DNA of 64,000 bases from Variovorax paradoxus (GTDB lineage Bacteria > Pseudomonadota > Gammaproteobacteria > Burkholderiales > Burkholderiaceae_C), in NCBI RefSeq assembly GCF_030815855.1, contig NZ_JAUSXG010000001.1, positions 992,001-1,056,000 of the forward strand. Reading direction: 5' to 3'. The notes beneath the pieces were generated by a model. It ran no database searches, had not been told where the DNA came from, and saw only the letters and a program-made list of their open reading frames with translations. Shown piece after piece: positions 35,470 through 45,986 of this stretch. Numbering within the stretch: the stretch's first letter is position 1; each line of letters begins with the position of its first letter. Both the position numbers and the translations under genes were made by a program.

Positions 35470-36207
35470 TCAGCCGTGCGGCGGAGGCAGCATCCGCCGG
35501 AGCGCCTCGAAAAACAGGTCCGACTGTTCGCGTTCGCCCTGGATCTGCGCCGCGGCGAGCGCCGCCAGCTTGGCATCGACGGGAACCAGCGGGCGTCCGG
35601 TCGACTGCGCAATGACCTGGTGCAGGCTTGCGCGTTCCAGGTAGTAGAGATCGTCGTAGGCATGCGCAATGGTGGCGCCCACCACGATCACGCCGTGGTT
35701 CGCGAGGAAGGCCACGTCCTTTCCTTCCATGGCGCGCGCGATGCGCTCGCCCTCGGCATTGTCGAGCGCGAGCCCGTTGTACACCGCGTCGATCGCGATG
35801 CGGTTCATGTAGCGCATCGCGTTCTGGCTCAGCGTGGGGTCGAGCGCGCGATCGGCCGTGAGCGTGAGCGCGGTGGCATACGGCATGTGGCAATGCAGCA
35901 CGACGGCGCGGCCGGTCAGGCGGTGCACCGCGCCATGAATGAACAGCGCGGTCGGCTCCACCCGGTGGCGGCCGGCAAGCACGTCGCCGTGCACGTCGAT
36001 CAGCACGATGTCGTCGGGCCCGATCTCGCTCCAGTGCAGGCCGCGCGGATTGATCAGGTAGCGGTCCTGCGCACCGGGCAGCATCACGCTGAAGTGGTTG
36101 CAGACCCCTTCGGACAGGCCGTGGTGCGCGGCGGCGCGCAGTGCAAGCGCGAGGTCTTCGCGCAACTTGCGCACGGCGGGGCTGGCGTAGTCTGAATCTG
36201 CGGACAT
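35470..36207 (-). CDS. Class II aldolase/adducin domain protein
   Basis: This is a 245-residue zinc-dependent class II aldolase of the L-fuculose-phosphate aldolase type. Metal ligands appear in VLHCHMPYATAL (HxH) and FLANHGVIVVG, and substrate residues lie in NHFSVMLPG. The exact substrate is unknown. It is the last gene of the dgo-type operon, 49 bases after the KDPGal aldolase, so cleavage of a 2-keto-3-deoxy sugar acid or removal of a side product fits the context. ATG 36207 was taken in place of an upstream in-frame ATG at 36303, which lies inside the previous gene. Confidence 0.85.
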   Translation of the reverse strand: MSADSDYASPAVRKLREDLALALRAAAHHGLSEGVCNHFSVMLPGAQDRYLINPRGLHWSEIGPDDIVLIDVHGDVLAGRHRVEPTALFIHGAVHRLTGRAVVLHCHMPYATALTLTADRALDPTLSQNAMRYMNRIAIDAVYNGLALDNAEGERIARAMEGKDVAFLANHGVIVVGATIAHAYDDLYYLERASLHQVIAQSTGRPLVPVDAKLAALAAAQIQGEREQSDLFFEALRRMLPPPHG

Positions 36208-36256
36208 CGACAGGACCTCGTGGATGTGTGGATGGATGTGACTAGAAAAAATGCGC

Positions 36257-36898
36257 TCAGGCGCGGGTTGCGCCTGCATAGGCTGCAACGAATTTCTGGG
36301 CATCGGCGCGCACCTCCCACGCTTGCTTGCCGGGCTTGTACAGCGCGGAGCCGATGCCGAAGCCGGACGCGCCAGCCGCGCGCCACTCGGCCATGTTGGC
36401 CGGCGTGATACCGCCCACGGGCATCAGCGGCGTGCCGGCGGGCAACACGGCGAGCAGCGCCTTCACCACCGCGGGCGATGCCAGTTCGGCCGGAAAGAGC
36501 TTGAGCCCGGTCGCGCCGGCGGCGAGTGCGCCGAAGGCTTCGGTCGGCGTCATCACGCCGGGCAGGCAGACCATGCCGAGCCGCACGGCTTCGGCGATGA
36601 CCTCGGCATTGAAGTTGGGCGACACGATCAGCTCGCCGCCGGCCGAATGCACGTAGCGCACCTGCTGCACGTCGAGCACCGTGCCGGCACCCACCAGCGC
36701 TTGCGGAAACCGCGTGCGCATCAGCGTGATGCTGGCATAGGGCTTGGGCGAATTGAGCGGCACTTCGAGCAGCCGGAAGCCGGACTCGACGATGGCATCG
36801 CCTACGTCGGCGGCCTCGGGGGGCGTGAGCCCGCGCAGGATGGCGACCAGCGGCAGCTCGCGCATTGCGGCTTCGAATTTTTCTTGGGGAGTCGTCAT
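36257..36898 (-). CDS. dgoA: 2-dehydro-3-deoxy-6-phosphogalactonate aldolase
   Basis: This class I aldolase cleaves KDPGal to pyruvate and glyceraldehyde-3-phosphate in D-galactonate breakdown. The 213-residue protein has ILRGLTPPEAADVGDAI at the start, Glu in RLLEVPLNSPKP, the Schiff-base Lys in GLKLFPAELASP and the phosphate-binding PVGGITPANM. These blocks match DgoA more closely than Eda (compare the eda gene at 21.7 kb). It overlaps dgoK by 4 bases. Confidence 0.93.
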   Translation of the reverse strand: MTTPQEKFEAAMRELPLVAILRGLTPPEAADVGDAIVESGFRLLEVPLNSPKPYASITLMRTRFPQALVGAGTVLDVQQVRYVHSAGGELIVSPNFNAEVIAEAVRLGMVCLPGVMTPTEAFGALAAGATGLKLFPAELASPAVVKALLAVLPAGTPLMPVGGITPANMAEWRAAGASGFGIGSALYKPGKQAWEVRADAQKFVAAYAGATRA

Positions 36899-37803
36899 GG
36901 GAGCGTTCTGTCTGTGTCGAGAAAACCGGACAGCGCATGCAGTCCGGCCCAGGTGGCTTCGGCGCCGAGCGTGCGCGTGGCGGTGCCGGTGGCGCTGAGC
37001 GCGAGCGTGTAGCGCTGCGTCAGCGCGGGGGAGCCGATCAGCACCACTTCGCCGAACGCATGCAGCGACTGCGTGCGCAGTTCTTCGCCGATCAAGAGGC
37101 CCGAGAGATAGCTGGCGAGCTCCTGCACGGGCATGCGTTCGAACAGCGCCAGCGTGCGCGCGCCGAAGGCGTTGTGCAGCAGGCCCTGGCCGTTGTCGGC
37201 ACGGGTAACGCCCTGCACGAAGGCTGCCTCGTCGAGCGGTGCATCGGCGTCGAGCGTGCGCGCCAGAATCGAGTGCTGGCTCAGCAGCGCATAGAACTCG
37301 CCGGTCATGAAGGTGCGAAAGCCCGTGACGCGGCCCTTCTTGACCGTGGCCCACTTGTTGTGCGTGCCCGGCAGCACGAAGACGCCTTCGTCGACATTCA
37401 TCAAAGCCATGGCGCCGAAGATCTGCACCTCTTCGCCGCGCATGACATCGGGAACGCCGTCATGCTCGTCGCTGAGGCCCGGCACGATGGCAATGCGCGA
37501 GCCCGGCAGCACGTCGATGTCGATGATCTTGCGGCCCACTTCGACGCGGCCCGCCGGGCAGGCGCAATACGGCGCCTCGATCCAGCCCTGCTTGCTGCCG
37601 GCCATGCCGGAGATCAGACAGCGCGCGCCTTCGAGCCGCATCCAGTCGCCGAACAAGGCTTCGAAGACGGCGGGGAAGCCGCCCGCCGGCACTTTGAGAA
37701 TGCCGCGCGCGTCGCTGCGCTCTTCGAGCATCTTCCCGCCGGCGTCGAGCAACGCGCCGCGCAGGGAGCTCGTGCCCCAGTCGATTGCTACAAGTCTTGT
37801 CAT
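36895..37803 (-). CDS. dgoK: 2-dehydro-3-deoxygalactonokinase
   Basis: This kinase phosphorylates 2-keto-3-deoxygalactonate to KDPGal with ATP. The 302-residue protein starts LVAIDWGTSSLRGALLD, the ATP-phosphate loop of the family, with LISGMAGSKQGW, FVLPGTHNKWATV and FMTGEFYALLSQHSILA following. ATG 37803 is one base from the stop of the dehydratase gene, and the end overlaps dgoA, so translation of all three is tightly linked. Confidence 0.94.
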   Translation of the reverse strand: MTRLVAIDWGTSSLRGALLDAGGKMLEERSDARGILKVPAGGFPAVFEALFGDWMRLEGARCLISGMAGSKQGWIEAPYCACPAGRVEVGRKIIDIDVLPGSRIAIVPGLSDEHDGVPDVMRGEEVQIFGAMALMNVDEGVFVLPGTHNKWATVKKGRVTGFRTFMTGEFYALLSQHSILARTLDADAPLDEAAFVQGVTRADNGQGLLHNAFGARTLALFERMPVQELASYLSGLLIGEELRTQSLHAFGEVVLIGSPALTQRYTLALSATGTATRTLGAEATWAGLHALSGFLDTDRTLP

Positions 37804-37804
37804 C

Positions 37805-39541
37805 CTAGTGATTGTCGCGCGGCACGAAGGCCCCGCGGCGCCCGCGCAGGAACGCGAGGTCGGCCCCCTGGTCGGCCTGCAGCACCGTGTCGACATAGAG
37901 CTTCCAGTAGCCCGAGTCGAGCGGCGCCTTGGGTGCGACCCATTTCTCGAGGCGGCGCGCGAGCTCCTCGTCGCTCACGTGCAGATGCAGCTTGCGGTTG
38001 GGCACGTCGAGTTCGACGATATCGCCGTCCTGCACCAGCGCGAGCGGACCGCCTGCGGCGGCTTCGGGCGCCGTGTGCAGCACCACCGTGCCGTAGGCAG
38101 TGCCGCTCATGCGCGCATCGCTGATGCGGACCATGTCCGTGATGCCCTTGCGCAGCACCTTCGGCGGCAGCGGCATGTTGCCCGACTCGGCCATGCCCGG
38201 GTAGCCGCGCGGGCCGCAGTTCTTCAGCACCATGACGCAGTGCTCGTCGATGTCGAGGTCCTCGTCGTCGATGCGCTTGTGCAGATCGTCGGCGTTCTCG
38301 AACACCACTGCGCGGCCCTTGTGCACCAGCAGCTCGGGCGTGGCGGCGCTCGGCTTGATGATGGCGCCGTTGGGCGCGAGATTGCCGCGCAGCACGCAGA
38401 TGCCGGCCTTGTCCTTGAAGGGCTCGGCGAGCGGGCGGATCACCTGCGGGTTGTAGTTCTCGGCGTCCTTCACGTTGTCCCACAGCGTCTGGCCGTTGGC
38501 GGTGATCGCGTCCTTGTGCAGGTGCTCGGCAATTTCCTTGATGACCACCGGCAGGCCGCCCGCGTAGCAGAAGTCTTCCATCAGGAAGCGGCCCGAAGGC
38601 TGCAGGTCGACCAGGCAGGGCAGTTCGGAAGCGAGCCGGTCGAAGTCGTCGAGCGACAGGTCGACACCGATGCGTCCCGCAATGGCCAGCAGGTGAATCA
38701 CGAGGTTGGTCGAGCCGCCGATGGCCGCATTGACCTTGATGGCGTTCTCGATGGCCTCGCGCGTGAGGATCTTCGACATGACGAGGTCTTCATGCACCAT
38801 GTCGACGATGCGCCGACCGGCCATGCGCGCGAGCACGTTGCGGCGGCCGTCGACGGCGGGACAGGCCGCATTGCCGGGCAGGCCGATACCGAGCGATTCG
38901 ACCATACAGGCCATGGTGCTCGCGGTGCCCATCGTCATGCAGTGGCCGTGGCTGCGGTGCATGCAGCTCTCGGCCTCGAAGAAGTCCTGCAGCTTGAGCG
39001 TGCCGGCGCGCACCTGCTCGCTCATCTGCCACACGCCGGTGCCCGAGCCCAGTTCCTGCCCGCGCCATTTGCCCGAGAGCATCGGGCCGCCCGAGACCCC
39101 GATGGTCGGCAGGTCGACACTGGCCGCACCCATCATGAGCGCGGGCGTGGTCTTGTCGCAGCCCATGAGCAGCACTACGCCGTCGAGCGGGTTGCCGCGA
39201 ATGCTCTCTTCCACGTCCATGCTCGCGAGGTTGCGGTACAGCATGGCGGTGGGACGCAGCAGCGTTTCGCCGAGCGACATCACCGGAAACTCGACGGGAA
39301 AGCCGCCCGCTTCGTACACGCCGATCTTCACCTGCTCGGCGAGCGTGCGGAAGTGCGAATTGCAGGGCGTGAGTTCGCTGAAGGTGTTGCAGATGCCGAT
39401 GACCGGACGACCGTCGAACTGGTCGTGCGGCACGCCCTTGCCTTTCATCCAGCTGCGGTAGATGAAACCGTCGCGGTCATTGCGGCCGAACCATTGCTGG
39501 CTGCGCAATTCGCCGGGCTTTTTCTTGGGGGAAGTGCTCAT
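37805..39541 (-). CDS. IlvD/Edd-family sugar-acid dehydratase (L-arabinonate/D-galactonate type)
   Basis: This is a 578-residue dehydratase that removes water from an aldonate to give a 2-keto-3-deoxy acid. Cys60, Cys128 and Cys201 have the spacing that I recall for the [2Fe-2S] ligands of L-arabinonate dehydratase, and the blocks CNTFSELTPCNSHF, LLMGCDKTTPA and SGTAYGTVVLHTAPEAA support the family. It is not a branched-chain amino-acid IlvD, given its neighbours dgoK and dgoA. D-galactonate as substrate is inferred from the operon; L-arabinonate or D-fuconate are alternatives. ATG 39541 starts the operon opposite the FadR-type regulator. Confidence 0.9.
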   Translation of the reverse strand: MSTSPKKKPGELRSQQWFGRNDRDGFIYRSWMKGKGVPHDQFDGRPVIGICNTFSELTPCNSHFRTLAEQVKIGVYEAGGFPVEFPVMSLGETLLRPTAMLYRNLASMDVEESIRGNPLDGVVLLMGCDKTTPALMMGAASVDLPTIGVSGGPMLSGKWRGQELGSGTGVWQMSEQVRAGTLKLQDFFEAESCMHRSHGHCMTMGTASTMACMVESLGIGLPGNAACPAVDGRRNVLARMAGRRIVDMVHEDLVMSKILTREAIENAIKVNAAIGGSTNLVIHLLAIAGRIGVDLSLDDFDRLASELPCLVDLQPSGRFLMEDFCYAGGLPVVIKEIAEHLHKDAITANGQTLWDNVKDAENYNPQVIRPLAEPFKDKAGICVLRGNLAPNGAIIKPSAATPELLVHKGRAVVFENADDLHKRIDDEDLDIDEHCVMVLKNCGPRGYPGMAESGNMPLPPKVLRKGITDMVRISDARMSGTAYGTVVLHTAPEAAAGGPLALVQDGDIVELDVPNRKLHLHVSDEELARRLEKWVAPKAPLDSGYWKLYVDTVLQADQGADLAFLRGRRGAFVPRDNH

Positions 39542-39614
39542 CGGTCTTGTCTCCGTTTACGACCGCTTACGCCTCAAACCTCAGGGTTTGTCCTGCCGAA
39601 CGGCCATTTCAATC

Positions 39615-39624
39615 ATCATATGAT
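39615..39624. promoter_or_regulatory. Possible operator palindrome in the dgo/regulator divergent region
   Basis: ATCATATGAT is a perfect 10-bp palindrome in the 152-base gap between the dehydratase and regulator starts. The region is AT-rich compared with its surroundings and should hold both promoters. Assignment to the FadR-type regulator is by position only. Confidence 0.35.
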
Positions 39625-39693
39625 AAGCGCGATCAACACGCCGAGACCCTTAGTGTTTTCGAGCGTCGAGATACCAAATTTCATATTACATAC

Positions 39694-40437
39694 ATGATCA
39701 AAAACATCCACGGTCGCACGCTCGAGTTGCTCGGCGAAGCGGTCGTGGCCGGTCGGTATGCCATAGGTGCGTCGATACCGGCCGAGCCCATCCTGGGTGA
39801 GGAGCTGGGCGTGAGCCGCACCGTGGTGCGGGAAGCCATCAAGTCGCTCGCGGCCAAGGGCCTGATCGTGACGGGACCGAAGGTCGGCACGCGCGTGCTG
39901 CCGCAGGACAAGTGGAACTGGTTCGACCCCGACGTCATCACCTGGCAGTCGCGCGCCGGCCTCACGCCCGAGTTCCTGCGCGACCTGCAGGATCTGCGTC
40001 GCGTGGTGGAGCCGGCGGCTGTGCGGCTCGCGGCGGAACGGGCCAGCCCGCAAGACATCGAGGAAATAGAGCGCGCCTTCGCCGGCATGAAAGAGGCCGT
40101 GGAGAACGGTGGCGACTACGTCACCTTCGACCTGCGCTTCCACAACGGCCTGTTGAGCGCCGCGCGCAACCGCATGCTGGCGCAGATGAGCAAGGCACTC
40201 AGCGCGCTGCTGCGCACCAGCTTCGAGATATCGACCACCAAGGCCGATGGCCCCGCGCTCTCGCTGCCGCTGCACCGCGCGGTGCTCGATGCGGTGATTG
40301 CGCACGATCCGGCCAAGGCCGAGCGCGCGGTGATCCGCCTGATCGACGGCGCGCGGCAAGACATCGAGGACGTGCTCGGTTCGCGCCGGCGCCTGCCCAG
40401 GCTCAGCCGGCCGCCTCCGAGGCTCAAGGCCACGTAG
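39694..40437 (+). CDS. FadR/GntR-family transcriptional regulator
   Basis: This is a 247-residue regulator of the FadR subfamily. The winged helix-turn-helix spans about residues 8-75, with EPILGEELGVSRTVVREAIK (recognition helix) and a wing ending KVGTRVLP. The all-helical FCD ligand domain follows, with potential metal-binding residues in DLRFHNGLLSAARN and PLHRAVLDAV. The spacing and context match DgoR-type repressors of galactonate use. ATG 39694 gives a normal N-terminus. It is divergent from the dehydratase operon and sits ahead of the ABC importer. Confidence 0.92.
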   Translation: MIKNIHGRTLELLGEAVVAGRYAIGASIPAEPILGEELGVSRTVVREAIKSLAAKGLIVTGPKVGTRVLPQDKWNWFDPDVITWQSRAGLTPEFLRDLQDLRRVVEPAAVRLAAERASPQDIEEIERAFAGMKEAVENGGDYVTFDLRFHNGLLSAARNRMLAQMSKALSALLRTSFEISTTKADGPALSLPLHRAVLDAVIAHDPAKAERAVIRLIDGARQDIEDVLGSRRRLPRLSRPPPRLKAT

Positions 40438-40534
40438 CTGCGGGCCGAATGCTCCCGGCACCGGCCTGTATTTCGACCATTTTTTTCACCCACGCTCGCA
40501 TACCGAGCATTTCCGTCAAGAAGAAGGAGACACC

Positions 40535-41923
40535 ATGAAAGTAGCCGTGAAGTCGCTGATTGCGCCGACATTGTTCGCGCTGGGGTTGCTGGCGTCCGCG
40601 GGCCCTGCCGCCGCCCAGGACAAGCTCACTGTCTGGTGGGTCAAGGGCTTCTACAAGGCGGAGGACGAAGCGCTGTTCGCCGCCATCAAGAAGTTCGAAG
40701 AGAAGAACAAGAACGTGAAGATCGAACTGTCGCAGTACCCGATCCAGGACATGATCCCCAAGACCGTGTCCGCGCTCGACTCGGGCAGCCCGCCCGACGT
40801 GGCGTACGCCGACGTGTACGACTTCCAGGTCACGGGCAAGTGGGCCTACGACGGCAAGCTCGAAGACATCAGCAGCGTGCTCACGCCGATGAAGGACCGC
40901 TTCGCGCCCAACACGCTCGAGACCACCTACCTCTATAACGACCAGACCAAGAGCAAGGCCTATTACGCCTTCCCGATCAAGCAGCAGACGATGCACATCG
41001 AGTACTGGCGCGACATGCTGACGGAAGCGGGCTTGAAGGAATCGGACATTCCGGGCACCTGGAAGGAATACTGGTCGTTCTGGTGCGAAAAGGCACAGCC
41101 CGCCAGCCGCAAGGAAAGCGGCAAGCGCACCTTCGGCATCGGCATGCCGATGGGCGTGGACTCCAGCGACTCCTTCTATTCGTTCCTGACCTTCATGGAC
41201 GCCTACAACGTCAAGCTGGTGGACGACAACGGCAAGCTGCTGGTCGACGACCCGAAGGTGCGCGCCGGCCTGATTGGTGCGCTGACCGACTACACCGCGC
41301 CTTACACCAAGGGCTGCACGCCGCCTTCTTCCACCAGCTGGAAGGACCCGGACAACAACGTCGCGTTCCACAACAAGACCACGCTGATGACGCACAACGC
41401 GACCATCTCCATTGCCGCCAAGTGGCTCGACGATTCGAACAACGCCTCGCTCACGCCTGAACAGCGCGAGGAAGCGCGCAAGAACTACACCGAGCGCATC
41501 CGCACGGCCGGCTTTCCGAGCAAGCCCGACGGCAGCAAGATGGTCTATCGCAGCGCGGTGAAGACCGGTGTGGTGTTCAAGGACGCCAAGAACAAGGCGC
41601 GCGCCAAGGAGTTCGTGGCCTTCCTGCTGCAGGAGGAAAACCTCACGCCGTACGTCGAGGGTTCGCTGGGCCGCTGGTTCCCCGTGACCAAGACCGGGCA
41701 GCAGCGTGACTTCTGGAAGGCCGATCCGCACCGCCTCTCGGTCTACAACCAGTACGCCGCCGGCACCGTGACCTTCGAATTCACCAAGAACTACAAGTTC
41801 ACCGTGCTCAACAACGAGAACGTCTGGGCCAAGGCCATGAGCCGCATCGTGACCGACAAGGTTCCGGTGGACAAGGCCGTGGACGAGATGATCGCGCGCA
41901 TCAAGACGGTGGCGGCCCAGTAA
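40535..41923 (+). CDS. Carbohydrate ABC transporter substrate-binding protein
   Basis: This is a periplasmic sugar-binding protein of the extracellular family 1 type. The signal peptide ends AGPAAAQ (about residue 28), and the mature protein opens KLTVWWVKGFYKAEDEALF. At 462 residues it is slightly longer than average. An AAGGAG site precedes ATG 40535. It is the first gene of a four-gene importer (binding protein, two permeases, ATPase), placed behind the FadR-type regulator and opposite the dgo operon, so it probably imports the sugar or sugar acid that operon degrades. Confidence 0.93.
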   Translation: MKVAVKSLIAPTLFALGLLASAGPAAAQDKLTVWWVKGFYKAEDEALFAAIKKFEEKNKNVKIELSQYPIQDMIPKTVSALDSGSPPDVAYADVYDFQVTGKWAYDGKLEDISSVLTPMKDRFAPNTLETTYLYNDQTKSKAYYAFPIKQQTMHIEYWRDMLTEAGLKESDIPGTWKEYWSFWCEKAQPASRKESGKRTFGIGMPMGVDSSDSFYSFLTFMDAYNVKLVDDNGKLLVDDPKVRAGLIGALTDYTAPYTKGCTPPSSTSWKDPDNNVAFHNKTTLMTHNATISIAAKWLDDSNNASLTPEQREEARKNYTERIRTAGFPSKPDGSKMVYRSAVKTGVVFKDAKNKARAKEFVAFLLQEENLTPYVEGSLGRWFPVTKTGQQRDFWKADPHRLSVYNQYAAGTVTFEFTKNYKFTVLNNENVWAKAMSRIVTDKVPVDKAVDEMIARIKTVAAQ

Positions 41924-41957
41924 GCCGCCATAGCAACCACTCACCGGGCTGACTCGC

Positions 41958-42839
41958 ATGAGCTCCACCGCCACCGCCACCGCCGCGCCGCTGCCGGCGC
42001 CTCTCGTCAATCTTGGAGCGCGGCATGCGCGCTGGCAGTTCTGGGGCGCGGTGATGGTCGTGCCCTACCTGCTGGTGTTCGTGGTCTTCGTGCTGTACCC
42101 GGTGGGCTACGGGCTGTGGCTCGCCCGCCATCCGCAAAGCTACGTGAAGCTGGTCGAAGACCCGATCTTCTTCCGCTCGGTGATCAACACGGCCATCTTC
42201 CTGGTCGTGGCGATCAACATCAAGATGCTCGTGGCACTCGTGCTCTCGGGCTTCTTCGTGACATCGCGCTGGTGGATCAAGATCGTCTCGGCGATCTTCA
42301 TCCTGCCATGGGCGATGCCCTCGATTCCCACCATCCTGTCGATCCGCTTCATGCTCAACCCCGAGTGGGGCGTGATCAACAGCACCATCTTCCGCCTCAC
42401 CGGTGCCGATGGTCCCAACTGGCTGAACGACCCTTCGCTGGCGCTGGCCTTCGCGATGATCGTGCACATCTGGAAGTCGCTGCCGTTCTGGACGCTCATC
42501 CTCGTGGCTGGCCGGCTGGCCATTCCCACGGAGCAGTACGAAGCCGCCTCGGTCGACGGCGCCTCGTCGTGGCAGAAATTCCGCTTCGTGAGCTGGCCCG
42601 CGCTGAAGACGCTCTACATCACGTCGCTGATCCTCTCGATGATCTGGACGCTGGGTGACTTCAACAGCGTCTACCTGCTGACCGGCGGCGGACCTGCCGA
42701 CCTCACGCATGTGCTTGCGACGCTGGGCATCCGCTACCTGCGGCTCGACCAGGTCGATCTGTCGATGGCATCCATCGTGGTGGCGCTGCCACTCGTGCTA
42801 CCGCTCGTGTACTTCATGATGAAGAGGCTCTCGAAATGA
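41958..42839 (+). CDS. Carbohydrate ABC transporter permease (MalF-type)
   Basis: This is a 293-residue, six-helix permease. The EAA-type loop is YEAASVDGASSWQKFRFVSWP (residues about 195-214), where the ATPase docks. It starts with a Thr/Ala-rich cytoplasmic leader. It lies 34 bases after the binding-protein gene and overlaps the second permease by 4 bases (ATGA). Confidence 0.93.
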   Translation: MSSTATATAAPLPAPLVNLGARHARWQFWGAVMVVPYLLVFVVFVLYPVGYGLWLARHPQSYVKLVEDPIFFRSVINTAIFLVVAINIKMLVALVLSGFFVTSRWWIKIVSAIFILPWAMPSIPTILSIRFMLNPEWGVINSTIFRLTGADGPNWLNDPSLALAFAMIVHIWKSLPFWTLILVAGRLAIPTEQYEAASVDGASSWQKFRFVSWPALKTLYITSLILSMIWTLGDFNSVYLLTGGGPADLTHVLATLGIRYLRLDQVDLSMASIVVALPLVLPLVYFMMKRLSK

Positions 42840-43687
42840 AGTCCTGGACCCCCAAGGCCATAGCGACCGAGGCCAAGCTGCTGCTGATCGGCATTCCGGT
42901 GCTGCTGTGGACGCTGATCCCGGTCTACCACATGGTGCTGTTCGCGATCTCGTCGAAAGACTCCGCGACCTCGGGCCACCTGTGGCCCAAGAACCCGACG
43001 CTGGACAACTTCCGCATCGTGTTCCAGCAGAAGCACTTCTACCTCGACCACTTCTGGCTGCAGCTGTGGAACTCGCTCCTGATCGCGTTGTCGGTCGGCG
43101 CGCTCACGCTGTTCGTCGCGACCACGGCCGCGTTCGCGATCAGCCGGCTGCGCGTGCGTGGCGGGCGCACGGTGATGAACCTGGCGCTCTTCACCTACTT
43201 CATTCCCGCGGCCTTCCTCGCGGTGCCCATGTACAAGACCATGGGCAACTACGGCCTGCTCAACAGCCAGTGGGCGCTGATCCTCGCGATGGTGACCATC
43301 GCCTCGCCGTACTGCATCTGGGTGCTGAAGCAGGCGTCGGACAAGCTGCCCTACGAGCTCGACGAAGCCGCCCGCATGGACGGCGCCTCGCCGCTGCAAC
43401 TGTTCCGCCTCGTGTACCTGCCGCTGATGGTGCCGTCGCTGGTGGCGGTGGGCACCTATTCGCTGCTGCTGGCGTGGAACGAATACCTCTACGCCTTCCT
43501 GCTGCTGTCGAACGACAGGAGCGTGACGCTGGCGGTGGCGCTCGGCAACTTCCTCTCGGCCGACGATTCGCCGTGGGAGCTGCTGATGGCCACCGGCCTC
43601 ATCTACGCATTGCCGCCCGCGGCGATCTACTACGCCTTCAAGCGCTACATGGTGGGCGGACTCACCGCTGGTGCCGTCAAGAGCTGA
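42836..43687 (+). CDS. Carbohydrate ABC transporter permease (MalG-type)
   Basis: This is a 283-residue, six-helix permease and partner of the preceding one. The EAA loop is DEAARMDGASPLQLFRLVYLP (residues about 177-197). The C-terminus ends YMVGGLTAGAVK, typical of MalG-type subunits, which contact the ATPase through this tail. The ATG overlaps the previous stop, so translation is coupled. Confidence 0.94.
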   Translation: MKSWTPKAIATEAKLLLIGIPVLLWTLIPVYHMVLFAISSKDSATSGHLWPKNPTLDNFRIVFQQKHFYLDHFWLQLWNSLLIALSVGALTLFVATTAAFAISRLRVRGGRTVMNLALFTYFIPAAFLAVPMYKTMGNYGLLNSQWALILAMVTIASPYCIWVLKQASDKLPYELDEAARMDGASPLQLFRLVYLPLMVPSLVAVGTYSLLLAWNEYLYAFLLLSNDRSVTLAVALGNFLSADDSPWELLMATGLIYALPPAAIYYAFKRYMVGGLTAGAVKS

Positions 43688-43707
43688 GCGAACCTGGGAA
43701 TAAAAAA

Positions 43708-44775
<1,068 letters not shown>

Positions 44776-44785
44776 GCTGAGCTGA

Positions 44786-44808
44786 ACTGAGCTTCCTTCC
44801 GGCTCAGT
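44786..44808. terminator. Possible bidirectional hairpin between ABC operon and nuclease gene
   Basis: ACTGAGC and GCTCAGT form a 7-bp stem with a 9-base loop between converging genes. The right arm includes the stop codon of the minus-strand gene, and there is no T-run, so this is a weak candidate. Confidence 0.35.
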
Positions 44809-45817
44809 CGGTGCGCAGCCGTAGCAGCGCCCGCACGAAGCCGTGGTCCGAGCGCGAGCGGTCGCGCCCTTCGTGCAGGTGGTCGTTGAAGTAATCGACC
44901 CGGCGCACGTCGCCCAGGCTGCGCCGGCTCGTCGCCACGAACTCCTCGCTCACGAAGATCTGGTCGAGCACGGCCGGAAAGCCCTGATGGATGTGCGAAT
45001 AGGCCACATCTTTCTTGAGCGCCGACTCGCCCTGCATCTCGTACGCATTGAACAGCGCCACGTCGCGCGCGGCCTTGTCGTAGGCCACCTCGGAGGTGGC
45101 GGCCACCAGTTGCGTGGTGACGCTGTGCGGCTCGTCGTTGAAGTCGCCCATCACCACCAGCGGCGTGTTCGTACCCTGCAGCAGGTCGATCACGATGCAG
45201 CGCAGGGCCGCCGCTTCGACGCCCCGCATGACCAGCGAGCGCAGCGAAGCCATCGCGCCGACCTTGCGGTCCTCCCGGTCTTCGAGGGGGTTGCCTTGCG
45301 CGTCCTGCAGGAATTTCGGCCGCTTGGACTTGAGGTGCGCTGTCAGAACATGCACCTGCTGGCCGTGCTTCATGCGCAGCGTGACCAGAAAAGGCGGGCG
45401 CTCGAAGCGCGTATGCGGGCCCAGGCCCGGCACGTCGATGCCGAAACCCGCCGGAAAGTCGACAAAGGATTGGCTGTGGTCCACCGGCAGCCGCGTGGCG
45501 ATGCCCACCCGCGGCGTGCCCTGCGCGCCGTTGTGCGGCGGCGTGTTCTCGGCGCCCGGCACCGCGACGAAGTCATAGCGCAGGCCGCTGCGCGCAATCG
45601 CGGCCTTCAGCGCACTCTCGTCCCAGACCTCTTGCACCGCAAGCACGTCGGCGTTGAGCGCGTGAATGCGCTCGCCGATCCAGCCGATCTTGCGTTCGTA
45701 TTCGCGCTCGTCATACGCATCCTGGTTCTCGTAGTACACGCGGTGCGGATTTGCGAGATTCAGCAGGTTGCAGGTCGCGACGAAAAGCGTGGCGTAGTTG
45801 GGCGGTATGTATTGCAT
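44804..45817 (-). CDS. Endonuclease/exonuclease/phosphatase family protein
   Basis: This is a 337-residue metal-dependent phosphoesterase of the exonuclease III/DNase I fold. The catalytic blocks are ATCNLLNL (metal-binding Asn), VLAVQEVWDE (metal-binding Glu), LTAHLKSKR, VVMGDFNDEPHS (Asp/Asn pair) and the terminal RSDHGFV (catalytic His). There is no signal peptide, so a cytoplasmic nuclease or phosphodiesterase role is likely; DNA, RNA and lipid substrates are all possible. ATG 45817 begins the fold. The neighbours on either side are unrelated. Confidence 0.88.
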   Translation of the reverse strand: MQYIPPNYATLFVATCNLLNLANPHRVYYENQDAYDEREYERKIGWIGERIHALNADVLAVQEVWDESALKAAIARSGLRYDFVAVPGAENTPPHNGAQGTPRVGIATRLPVDHSQSFVDFPAGFGIDVPGLGPHTRFERPPFLVTLRMKHGQQVHVLTAHLKSKRPKFLQDAQGNPLEDREDRKVGAMASLRSLVMRGVEAAALRCIVIDLLQGTNTPLVVMGDFNDEPHSVTTQLVAATSEVAYDKAARDVALFNAYEMQGESALKKDVAYSHIHQGFPAVLDQIFVSEEFVATSRRSLGDVRRVDYFNDHLHEGRDRSRSDHGFVRALLRLRTD

Positions 45818-45986
45818 GGACCGCGATTGTGTCCCCCTGGCGACGGCCGAGCGCACGCTTTGGTATTAACGAGCAAGGAGAGGGCGGGGCTGCTTTGTGG
45901 CGTAGCTGACAAAAGGCGCGAGAAATGTGCTGAATTTGTGCTCCCGCACCATTTGTGTCCAGATTCGTAAAACGACAATTCGATGC

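Noticed and set aside
37805..39541. Branched-chain amino-acid dihydroxy-acid dehydratase (ilvD)
   Set aside because: Operon context (dgoK, dgoA) and the cysteine pattern point to a sugar-acid dehydratase instead.
37307..39697. 796-codon open frame on the plus strand across dgoK and the dehydratase
   Set aside because: Antisense shadow; the minus-strand dehydratase and kinase have intact catalytic motifs.
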